DNA of 39,014 nt from CAZKEG01 sp964601575 (lineage in GTDB: Bacteria > Desulfobacterota > Thermodesulfobacteria > Thermodesulfobacteriales > Thermodesulfatatoraceae): NCBI GenBank assembly GCA_964601575.1, contig CAZROA010000038.1:1-39014 (forward strand). Reading direction: 5' to 3'. Every line of letters begins with the position of its first letter. Within the stretch, counting starts at the first letter, position 1. Both the position numbers and the translations under genes were made by a program. The notes under the pieces were generated by a model. That model did not search any database, was not told the DNA's origin, and saw only the letters and a program-made list of their open reading frames with translations. Shown here piece after piece: positions 23,827 through 30,896 of the stretch.

Positions 23827-25113
23827 TTAGACCACGGCCTTAAAGGCCTCACGGGCAGCCTCAATGGTGTAGTCGATCTCTTCTTCGGTGTGGGCCAGGG
23901 AGACAAAGGCGGCCTCAAATTGAGACGGGGCCAGATATACCCCACGGGCCAGCATCTCTCGCCAGAATTTGCCGTAGCGCTCGGTATCCGAGGCCGCGGC
24001 AGAAGCAAAATCTATTACTTCTCCTTCGCGGAAAAAGCAGGTCATCATGGAGCCTACGCGGTTAAAAGTAACCTTGGCCCCGGCCTCTTTTGCCGCCTTA
24101 GCCAGGCCTTCGGCCAGTCTCTTGGAGAGTTCTTCCAGCCGCTCATAGATTCCTGGGCGAGAAAGAATTCGTAGAGTGGCCAGGCCGGCAGCTACGGCAA
24201 TGGGGTTCCCGGATAAAGTACCGGCTTGATAGACCGGGCCATCAGGGGCAATGTGTTTCATGATCTCCGCCTTGCCACCGTAAGCCCCGACCGGTAGACC
24301 ACCGCCGATGATCTTCCCAAGACAGGTAAGGTCCGGGGTTACGCCATAGAGTCCCTGGGCCCCGGAAAGTCCTACCCGAAAGCCGGTGATCACCTCATCA
24401 AAGATGAGAAGGGCACCGTGTTTGAGGGTGATTTCTCTAAGTCCTTGGAGAAAACCCTCTTTAGGCGGGATGACACCCATGTTACCGGCAATGGGCTCGA
24501 CGATGACCGCGGCGATCTCCTCTCCCATCTTTTCAAAGGCCTTGTGCACGGCTTCAAGGTCGTTATACGGCAGAGAAATGGTATTGCTCACGATTTCCTC
24601 GGGTACCCCCGGGCTCCCTGGAATACCTAAGGTAGCCACGCCAGAGCCCGCCTTAACCAGGAAGGAATCGGCGTGTCCATGATAACAGCCGTCGAACTTG
24701 ATTATCTTTTTTCGCCCGGTATAACCCCGGGCTAGGCGTACGGCACTCATGGTGGCCTCGGTACCGGAATTGACCAACCGGACCATCTCCACCGAAGGGA
24801 CGAATTCGCAGATCAAACGGGCCAATTCTACTTCCATCCAGGTAGGGGCCCCGAAGCTGGTGCCGCTTTCCGCGGCGGCTTGTACGGCAGAGACCACTTC
24901 CGGGTGGGCATGTCCCAAGATTAACGGCCCCCAAGAGGCCACGTAATCTATATATTCTTGGCCGTCGACGTCGATCAAAAACGGCCCGGCGCCACTGGCA
25001 AAAAAGACCGGATCAGCCCCTACTGATTTACAGGCCCTCACCGGGCTGTTTACCCCTCCGGGGATGACCTTGACTGCCTTTTCAAAGAATCTGCGTGACA
25101 AAATACCAGCCAT
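23827..25113 (-). CDS. hemL: Glutamate-1-semialdehyde 2,1-aminomutase
   Basis: HemL makes 5-aminolevulinate from glutamate-1-semialdehyde by an internal PLP transamination, feeding tetrapyrroles. The start is ATG 25113, giving 428 residues; the longer frame from 25257 adds 48 residues encoded inside the upstream gene. Motifs include IPGGVNSPVRACKSVG, VNSGTEATMSAVRLARG, FDGCYHGHADSFLV, LLIFDEVITGFRVG, the PLP-Lys loop CLGKIIGGGLPVGAYGG and QAGTLSGNPIAVAAG. The upstream gene ahbB-like ends 1 nt before the ATG, with AAGGAGG in that gene as ribosome site, linking the first and a later step of the haem/siroheme route. Confidence 0.97.
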   Translation of the reverse strand: MAGILSRRFFEKAVKVIPGGVNSPVRACKSVGADPVFFASGAGPFLIDVDGQEYIDYVASWGPLILGHAHPEVVSAVQAAAESGTSFGAPTWMEVELARLICEFVPSVEMVRLVNSGTEATMSAVRLARGYTGRKKIIKFDGCYHGHADSFLVKAGSGVATLGIPGSPGVPEEIVSNTISLPYNDLEAVHKAFEKMGEEIAAVIVEPIAGNMGVIPPKEGFLQGLREITLKHGALLIFDEVITGFRVGLSGAQGLYGVTPDLTCLGKIIGGGLPVGAYGGKAEIMKHIAPDGPVYQAGTLSGNPIAVAAGLATLRILSRPGIYERLEELSKRLAEGLAKAAKEAGAKVTFNRVGSMMTCFFREGEVIDFASAAASDTERYGKFWREMLARGVYLAPSQFEAAFVSLAHTEEEIDYTIEAAREAFKAVV

Positions 25114-25114
25114 C

Positions 25115-25600
25115 TCAGACCTCCTTTTCAAATTCAAAATAGCGTCTTGTCCGACGAAGGATTTCTTTTTCAGTAAAAAGCAGTTCGTAATTCGAAAGCC
25201 CCAGCTCCTGGCAGAGGTTTTTGACCAGCCTGTGACAGGCCTCTTCGTCTTCGGCATGGATCATGGTGTAGAAATTATACGGCCAATCCGGAGCAGTCTT
25301 TCTTACATAGCAATGGGTGATAAAGGGATAGGTGGCACACTTTCTACCGACCTCCTCAAGGCGTTCTTCAGGGACAATCCAGGCCACCATCACGTTTCCC
25401 CGGTAACCCGAACGATCATGGCGTACAGTGGCCCCGAAACGTCTAATGATCTTTTTTTCAATCAACTCTTTGATCCCTTGGATGACCTCTTCTTCAGAGC
25501 AACCCAATTTTTGGGCTAGCTCAAGATAGGGTCTTTCAACCAGGGGAAGACTTTCGCTGAGAAGGGCGACCAATCTTTTTTGAAAGGGATTAAGGGACAT
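25115..25600 (-). CDS. ahbB: Siroheme decarboxylase subunit, AhbA/AhbB (Lrp/AsnC-like)
   Basis: Siroheme decarboxylase converts siroheme to 12,18-didecarboxysiroheme in the alternative haem pathway of sulfate reducers and archaea. The 161-residue protein has an AsnC-type helix-turn-helix (about residues 20-60, AQKLGCSEEEVIQGIKEL), then IRRFGATVRHDRSGYRGNVM and a ferredoxin-like part with the family-typical CYVRKTAPDWPYNFYTMIHA. That latter motif, and coupling to hemL, argue for Ahb rather than a plain transcription regulator. AhbA and AhbB are close paralogues; length suggests AhbB, but I cannot be sure. No partner subunit gene is adjacent. Confidence 0.82.
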   Translation of the reverse strand: MSLNPFQKRLVALLSESLPLVERPYLELAQKLGCSEEEVIQGIKELIEKKIIRRFGATVRHDRSGYRGNVMVAWIVPEERLEEVGRKCATYPFITHCYVRKTAPDWPYNFYTMIHAEDEEACHRLVKNLCQELGLSNYELLFTEKEILRRTRRYFEFEKEV

Positions 25601-25643
25601 GAGATAGAAGAAAACTTAATTAGCCGGAAAAGGCAACCATTTT

Positions 25644-25910
25644 TTAGAATTTGCCGAGCAAGATGGCCAACCCAATGCCGATAAAGACCAGACCAGAAGA
25701 GATCTTTAAAAACTTTACGGGGAGGTGTTCGCCGATAAACTTTCCGGCTAATACGCCCAAAGCCGCAGCCAAGACCAAGGCCAGGGCCGAACCAAAAAAA
25801 ATGAGCCAGCGGTTGGCACTCTTGGATGAAAGGACCAAAGTGGCTAATTGGGTCTTGTCACCTAATTCGGCCAGAAAAATGGTCAAGAAGGTCACCCAAA
25901 AGAGTTTCAC
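25644..25910 (-). CDS. UPF0016/GDT1 single-repeat transporter (Mn/Ca family)
   Basis: The 88-residue protein is one half-repeat of the UPF0016/GDT1/MneA family, whose members export Mn or exchange Ca. It has the defining metal motif ELGDKTQL near residue 15, and three hydrophobic segments (FWVTFLTIFLAE, IFFGSALALVLAAALGVLAG and ISSGLVFIGIGLAILLG). Most family members carry two such motifs; a single-repeat protein must pair with itself or a second copy. The start is GTG 25910, overlapping the stop of a small upstream gene as GTGA. It ends 43 nt before the ahbB start. Metal specificity is not deducible. Confidence 0.88.
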   Translation of the reverse strand: MKLFWVTFLTIFLAELGDKTQLATLVLSSKSANRWLIFFGSALALVLAAALGVLAGKFIGEHLPVKFLKISSGLVFIGIGLAILLGKF

Positions 25911-26065
25911 TCTTGAGATCCTTCGTCTTTTCGGGCACTAAATTTAATAATCAAGGCCGCGGTGGCTGCTCCAAGGCCGAAGAGCACCACCCGGCGCAAG
26001 AGACGTAGGGAACGACTCTTTTCCAATCCTTTTTTCCATTGTTTTGAAAGAGATTCTTTCTTCAT
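25907..26065 (-). CDS. 52-residue one-pass membrane peptide upstream of UPF0016
   Basis: Read on the minus strand from ATG 26065, the product begins MKKESLSKQW, continues with a basic amphipathic stretch rich in Lys and Arg (KKGLEKSRSLRLLRR), has one hydrophobic segment (VVLFGLGAATAALIIKF, about residues 26-42) and ends in a charged tail. It follows the positive-inside rule with a cytoplasmic N-terminus. Its TGA overlaps the GTG of the transporter gene (GTGA), as expected for translational coupling. No family is recognised. There is no clear Shine-Dalgarno sequence. A TTGCCG...TAGTCT pair upstream on the same strand may be a promoter but is weak. Confidence 0.6.
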   Translation of the reverse strand: MKKESLSKQWKKGLEKSRSLRLLRRVVLFGLGAATAALIIKFSARKDEGSQE

Positions 26066-26112
26066 TGACGTATAGACTAAAATAACTATTGTTTGGCGGC
26101 AAGGAGGAAAGA

Positions 26113-26703
26113 ATGGGAGAGATAAAAAGTACCCTGGAAATAGCCCTGGAAAAGGCTGAAAAGATAGGGCGGGCCTCTAAAGAGGAGCTTCGCCGGGAAG
26201 AGTTGATCAAACAAGGGCGGCGTTTGGCAGCCCGTTTCCTCCAAGAAAGTGATTTTGAGCTCTCCAAGGCCTTGACCGAGGTCTCTCCAGAGGACAGGCC
26301 TTTAGTCTTGAAAGGGGCGGTTGATACCTTTTTAAGAAACATTGTCTTTCCTCGGGATGATCAAGCCCTGGAAGAGATCCGCCGCGTTTTGCAAGGGCTG
26401 GTGATAATCTTTGCCACTTTCCCTGAGGTACGCAATCTGGCCCAGGAGATTGAAAATCTACTTTCGCTTTATTGGCAACATTACCAGCAATTATACGAGC
26501 AGTTTCGGCAACAGTTTCAGGCCCAGGCGGCCCAAATGGAACAGGCCTTGAGTCAGCAATTGGGGGCCCAGGTCAAGGTGGAGCCGGAGATGACCCCGCA
26601 ATTTCAAGAAGAATGGCGCAAGGTAAAGACACAGCTTGAGGACCAATTCCGCCCGCAACTCGAATATCTCAAATCCCTCTTCCTTAAGATGCTTCCGAGA
26701 TGA
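26113..26703 (+). CDS. Helical protein, probably DUF6657, paired with larB
   Basis: The ATG at 26113 has GGAGGAAAG before it and gives 196 residues; the TTG at 26089 is rejected. The opening MGEIKSTLEIALEKAEKIG is what I recall of the DUF6657 family, which often sits beside larB in Desulfobacterota. The rest is helical, with a Gln-rich coiled coil (residues about 125-165, QLYEQFRQQFQAQAAQMEQA) and no cysteines or membrane segments. Function is unknown. It overlaps larB by 4 nt (ATGA), so the two proteins are likely made together. Family assignment is from memory and moderately sure. Confidence 0.72.
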   Translation: MGEIKSTLEIALEKAEKIGRASKEELRREELIKQGRRLAARFLQESDFELSKALTEVSPEDRPLVLKGAVDTFLRNIVFPRDDQALEEIRRVLQGLVIIFATFPEVRNLAQEIENLLSLYWQHYQQLYEQFRQQFQAQAAQMEQALSQQLGAQVKVEPEMTPQFQEEWRKVKTQLEDQFRPQLEYLKSLFLKMLPR

Positions 26704-27440
26704 AGGAAAAATTGCTGGCCTTATTAAGAAAGGTCTCTCAAGGGGAGCTTACCCCGGAAGAGGCCTTGGAAGAACTTTCCTTTTTTCCTTTTGAAGATTT
26801 GGGGTTTGCTAGGCTCGATCATCATCGCCTCCTTCGGAAACACTTTCCTGAGGTAATTTATGCCCCAGGGAAGACCTTGGAAGAGCTAGTTAAGATCCTG
26901 AAGTCTTTTATGGAGAAAGGGATTCCTACCCTGGTGACCAGGGTTGCCCCAGAGATGGCTCAAGAATTGAGAGAAAGATATCCCCAGCTTGAATATTTCC
27001 CCAGGGGAAGGCTTTTAGGCTTCAGGCCGGAGAAAAAGACAGGGATAGGTAAAATTTTCATTATTTCTGGCGGGACATCAGATCTTCCAGTGGTAGAAGA
27101 GGCCAAGGTCTCGGCGGAATACATGGGTAATCGAGTGGAAGTACTCACCGATGTCGGGGTAGCAGGGCTTCATCGCTTGCTCCCAGAGGTAGAGAGACTC
27201 CGGACGGCCCGGGTCTTAATCGTGGTGGCTGGAATGGAAGGGGCCTTACCTAGTCTAGTAGCCGGTCTGGTAGATAAGCCAGTGATAGCGGTGCCGACTA
27301 GCACCGGCTATGGGGCAAGTTTCGGAGGGTTGGCGCCGCTTTTGGCTATGCTCAATTCCTGTGCTCCTGGGGTGGCGGTGGTGAATATAGATAATGGCTT
27401 CGGGGCTGCCTACTTAGCCAGCCTTATCAATCAGGCTTGA
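26700..27440 (+). CDS. larB: Nickel pincer cofactor biosynthesis protein LarB
   Basis: LarB carboxylates and hydrolyses nicotinic acid adenine dinucleotide in the first step of nickel-pincer cofactor synthesis, a cofactor of lactate racemase and other LarA-like enzymes. The protein is 246 residues. The N-terminal part (residues 1-115) contains FARLDHHRLLRKHFPEVIYA; the C-terminal PurE-like domain has FIISGGTSDLPVVEEAKV, VVAGMEGALPSLVAGL, PVIAVPTSTGYGASFGG and VVNIDNGFGAAYLASLI. No larA, larC or larE is in the window. The 3' end overlaps the convergent sensor kinase gene by 10 nt. Confidence 0.94.
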   Translation: MKEKLLALLRKVSQGELTPEEALEELSFFPFEDLGFARLDHHRLLRKHFPEVIYAPGKTLEELVKILKSFMEKGIPTLVTRVAPEMAQELRERYPQLEYFPRGRLLGFRPEKKTGIGKIFIISGGTSDLPVVEEAKVSAEYMGNRVEVLTDVGVAGLHRLLPEVERLRTARVLIVVAGMEGALPSLVAGLVDKPVIAVPTSTGYGASFGGLAPLLAMLNSCAPGVAVVNIDNGFGAAYLASLINQA

Positions 27441-30400
27441 TTAGCTTCGGGCAATATCTTTTGGAGGACCTTGGCCAATTCTTCTATTCGATATGGTTTT
27501 TTAAGAAAACCTTTGAAACCATATCGACGATATTCAGCAAGGATTTGGTCATGGCCATAGCCACTGGAAATGATCGCCACTGCAAGAGGGTCGATCTTTA
27601 AAATTTCGGCCAAGGCCTCTTTCCCTCCCATCCCTCCCGGAATGGTGAGATCCATAATGATGGCCTGAAACGGAGAACCTTGTTCATAGGCCTTTTTATA
27701 TTTTTCTATGGCTTCTTGCCCGTGTGAGGCGGTTTCTACTTCGTAACCAAGCAATTTTAACATTTCCTTCAAAGTGTGACGGACAAGTTCTTCATCATCA
27801 AGTACTAAAATTTTTCCTTTATTATGAACATCTTCATTGAGAAACACTTCTTTTATTGTGTTTTTGTTTTCATTTTTTTCTTTTTTGACCGCTGGGAGAA
27901 ATATTTCAAAGCTTGTTCCTTGCCCTAACGTTGAGCGAACCCTGATATAACCGTCGTGTTTTTTAATAATAGAAAGAACCACAGCTAAACCCAAACCACT
28001 ACCGTTTGGCTTAGTCGTAAAATAAGGATCAAAAATACGAGATAGATATTCAGGTGGGATACCGCACCCTTCATCTTTTACTTTAAGACATATATATGGC
28101 CCAGGAGGAAGAGGAATTTCTGATTCTGTTTCAAAATGGACATTTTTGGCACTTATTTCAATGGTTCCTCCATCAGGCATAGCTTGTTGAGCATTAATAA
28201 CCAGATTTTGTATTACTTGACCTATTTGTACTTCGTCTACTTTCGCTGGCCATAAATCTTCAGGTATAGAAAAGACTACTTTTACATTAGCTCCACGTAA
28301 TACAAAAGAAGTTGTTTCTTTAACCAACTCTGCAATAGACGTTGTCTTTTTAACAGGTAAACCAGCCTTAGTGAAAGATAATAATTGTCTAGTTAATTTT
28401 TCAGCTTGTTTAGTAGCTTTTTCTGCCTTGTCTAAAAATTTTTCTACTGATTCTTCTTTATTTTTAATTCTTGCCAAAGAAATATTGCCTAAAATAGCAG
28501 ATAATAAATTATTAAAGTCATGAGCTATACCTCCAGCCAACATTTCTAAAATTTTCATTTTTTCTTGATTTAAAATTTCTTTTTCTAGTTGTCGTCGTCG
28601 AGTGACATCTTGAAAGACAATAACTATACCGATGATTTGTTTTTGATGATCTTTAATTGGAGAAGCAACTACTTGTATGGGTACTTCTTCTCCATTTTTT
28701 GTCAAAAGGATGGTATCGGAAACCAATCTTACGGTTTGCTTGTGTTTTAAAACCGCTTCTAAAATATCTTCTGGTTGTCTTGTCTTTTCGTAAAATATTT
28801 TAAAAATATCTTTGAGATAGATATCTTTCTTTGATTCAATATCTTGTCTCAAAATTTTTTGAGCGCCTTTGTTAATTAAAATAATTTTTCCTGTTGTGTC
28901 AGTAACAATGACTCCATCTGCAATACTTTTAAGAGTAATATCCAGACGTTCCTTTTCTTTAATTAATTCTTCAGCAATATTTTCTCTCTGAATGGTGACT
29001 CCAAACATATCTGAAAGAGACTGTAAAGCATCTAATTCTACATTTAGCCATCTTCTTTCATAGCTATTTTGAATGGCAATTATAAAACCCCAATATTCAT
29101 TACCAACAAAAATAGGGCTAATAGCTATGGATTTAATGTTTTCTTGTTCAAAAAATTCTCGAAGCTTGTTGGAAGTCTCGCTAAATAATTTAGTAAAAAT
29201 TTTACCTTTGGGAATCTTTTTTTGGATAGCCTTTAATAAAGGATGTTGATGATTTAAAACGATTAAATTTTTCTTTTTGGCATCTTTTTTCTTTTTAGTC
29301 CATTTATATCGAATATTAGCAAAAATATCTGCTTTTGAATCGGTAAATATTTGATAAATATATATTTTATCTACGTCTAAAATTTTTCCAAATTTATTTA
29401 GAACAGTATTTACTACTTCATCACAGGAAGAGGTATGTAAAAATAGATTGGCAGCATCACTGATAACTTTAAGTATTTCTTCTCTACGTTTTATATATTT
29501 TTGCGCACGTTCTTGTGAACTAATATCTCTTATCATGCAAATTAAAACTTTATGATCGTCTATTTCTAGAAGGCTATGAGATATCTCCACAGGAAAGACT
29601 GTACCATCTTTTTTCTTGGCTTTTACCTTGTAGGTTTTACCAACTAAAGGACTCTTTCCGGTTTCTTTTAGTTTGACCAAAGAATGGAGATAGTAAGAGT
29701 AATATCTTTTGGAGGCCACTAAAAACCAGAGACTTCGCCCCAAGGCCTCGGCTGAGGCATAGCCAAAGATCTTTTCCGCGGCCTGATTCCAAAAGACAAT
29801 CCGTCCATCTAAATCAATAAGGACGATGGCATCCGGGGCCATTTCGGTGATGGTTCTAAACTTGGCCTCGATTTCGGTGAGGGCTTTTTGGGCGTACTTT
29901 AGGGTGGTGATATCTTGGACAGCCCCTCGGAGGATCTTTTCTCCTTTTTCCGTGACCAAACGGGCTGAAATAGAGGCCCAGATAATGTCTCCGTTATAGC
30001 AACGCAACTGTGTCTCAAAATGACGGACGAAGTCGTTGTCTTCAAGAAGTCTTAGTAAACGAGTCCTATCGGCGGGGTTTAGATATAAATCAACGGTCCT
30101 ATAGCTCAACAAGGTCTCTAAATCTGGAAATTTAAGGATCTCGACCAAGGCTTTATTAGCAAACAGCAATTTCCCTTCAAAGGTGGAGGCGTAAAGACCA
30201 ACCGGCAGATCTTCCAAAAAATGGCGACAGTTTCTTTCGTCAGCAAGGAGATGATTTTCGGTCTCCGGTGTCTTCTCTTGCGGGGCAAAGGATGGTGTAG
30301 AACCTTCTAAAGCAAAATGAAGGGCCCTTTTTGACCGCCCTCCCTCGTCACTGGTGGCGCAAATATCAAAAGTAATGTTTTGGCTTTTTTCGCCGTCACC

Positions 30401-30463
30401 CGTGGAGGATGGCCGGCCTTCAAGTGAAAGAAAAAAGCCCTTTGGAAAGGCCTTCCAGTCCAT
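27431..30463 (-). CDS. Soluble PAS-GAF hybrid histidine kinase with receiver domain
   Basis: The 1010-residue protein has no membrane segment. Domains by eye: an N-terminal atypical tail (1-75), PAS1 (about 80-200, FLEDLPVGLYAS), PAS2 (205-330, APDAIVLIDLDGRIVFWNQA), GAF (345-500), PAS3 (505-630, SIADGVIVTDTTGKIILINK), HisKA with GGIAHDFNNLLSAILGN and His648, HATPase (NLVINAQQAMPDG, DEGCGIPPEYL, NGSGLGLAVV) and a receiver with phosphoacceptor Asp938 (IIMDLTIPGGMGG). It is a hybrid kinase of the PAS/His-kinase/REC type; the signal and target are unknown. Base composition is AT-rich in the middle (about 27800-29650) but not at either end. A GAGGA precedes the ATG at 9 nt. It lies divergent from a chemoreceptor. 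Confidence 0.92.
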   Translation of the reverse strand: MDWKAFPKGFFLSLEGRPSSTGDGEKSQNITFDICATSDEGGRSKRALHFALEGSTPSFAPQEKTPETENHLLADERNCRHFLEDLPVGLYASTFEGKLLFANKALVEILKFPDLETLLSYRTVDLYLNPADRTRLLRLLEDNDFVRHFETQLRCYNGDIIWASISARLVTEKGEKILRGAVQDITTLKYAQKALTEIEAKFRTITEMAPDAIVLIDLDGRIVFWNQAAEKIFGYASAEALGRSLWFLVASKRYYSYYLHSLVKLKETGKSPLVGKTYKVKAKKKDGTVFPVEISHSLLEIDDHKVLICMIRDISSQERAQKYIKRREEILKVISDAANLFLHTSSCDEVVNTVLNKFGKILDVDKIYIYQIFTDSKADIFANIRYKWTKKKKDAKKKNLIVLNHQHPLLKAIQKKIPKGKIFTKLFSETSNKLREFFEQENIKSIAISPIFVGNEYWGFIIAIQNSYERRWLNVELDALQSLSDMFGVTIQRENIAEELIKEKERLDITLKSIADGVIVTDTTGKIILINKGAQKILRQDIESKKDIYLKDIFKIFYEKTRQPEDILEAVLKHKQTVRLVSDTILLTKNGEEVPIQVVASPIKDHQKQIIGIVIVFQDVTRRRQLEKEILNQEKMKILEMLAGGIAHDFNNLLSAILGNISLARIKNKEESVEKFLDKAEKATKQAEKLTRQLLSFTKAGLPVKKTTSIAELVKETTSFVLRGANVKVVFSIPEDLWPAKVDEVQIGQVIQNLVINAQQAMPDGGTIEISAKNVHFETESEIPLPPGPYICLKVKDEGCGIPPEYLSRIFDPYFTTKPNGSGLGLAVVLSIIKKHDGYIRVRSTLGQGTSFEIFLPAVKKEKNENKNTIKEVFLNEDVHNKGKILVLDDEELVRHTLKEMLKLLGYEVETASHGQEAIEKYKKAYEQGSPFQAIIMDLTIPGGMGGKEALAEILKIDPLAVAIISSGYGHDQILAEYRRYGFKGFLKKPYRIEELAKVLQKILPEANQA

Positions 30464-30494
30464 TTTGTAGGGTCCTCTTTTTCTCTTTCTCTAA

Positions 30495-30518
30495 TTCGGA
30501 CACGGCCTCAAGTTCTTA
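30495..30518 (-). promoter_or_regulatory. Sigma-28-like promoter of the kinase gene
   Basis: On the minus strand TAAG (30518-30515), 15 nt, then CCGAATT (starting 30499). The published sigma-D/FliA type consensus is TAAA-N14-16-CCGATAT; this is a partial match. It would give a leader of about 25 nt before the ATG at 30463. Confidence 0.35.
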
Positions 30519-30813
30519 AAGAGCCCAGACGAAAAGTTTCTTTTTGAGGGGTAAAACAAGGATTTCCTCCCGCACATATAAGATTCCCAAATTTCATTCT
30601 TGGCGAAATTCTGATCTGTTCCTATTTAAAAGGATAAAAATAAATCCTAAACAAACGCTAATTAGAAACTTTACCATAAAAGGTCCTCAATCAACAGAAA
30701 AAATTCAATTCAAGGGGATCTTTTTGTTGAGTAAGGACCTCCTCTCTTGTCCAAGATATTTTTCATTTTAGGGTATTATCACTCTCTTTGATCTAAAAAC
30801 AGACCTATTGGTT

Positions 30814-30839
30814 TAAAAATCTTACTTTTTTACCGATTT
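30814..30839 (+). promoter_or_regulatory. Sigma-28-like promoter of the chemoreceptor gene
   Basis: TAAA (30814-30817), 15 nt, then CCGATTT (30833-30839) is a 6/7 match to the -10 box of the flagellar sigma factor. It lies 57 nt before the chemoreceptor ATG, and sigma-28 control of chemoreceptors is well known in other bacteria. Confidence 0.6.
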
Positions 30840-30896
30840 TATATACTACCATCGGCCATTCATCGGGCACAAACTCTAGCAGGGAAGGAGGGTCTT

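Larger units (their letters stand above)
30464..30896. other. 433-bp divergent intergenic region between kinase and chemoreceptor
   Basis: This AT-rich gap holds two sigma-28-like promoters facing outward (30495-30518 minus, 30814-30839 plus), the ribosome sites, and an open frame at 30544-30771 that has no ribosome site, lysine/phenylalanine-biased filler-like sequence and no recognisable domain; I do not call it. No repeats, tRNA or terminator were found. Confidence 0.6.

Noticed and set aside
25114..25257. 48-residue N-terminal extension of hemL
   Set aside because: Encoded within the upstream ahbB-like gene in another frame; ATG 25113 has an AAGGAGG site and the conserved N-terminus.
30544..30771. 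75-codon open frame between kinase and chemoreceptor
   Set aside because: No ribosome site, no domain, AT-driven Lys/Ile/Phe composition, and it overlaps the region that carries outward promoters.
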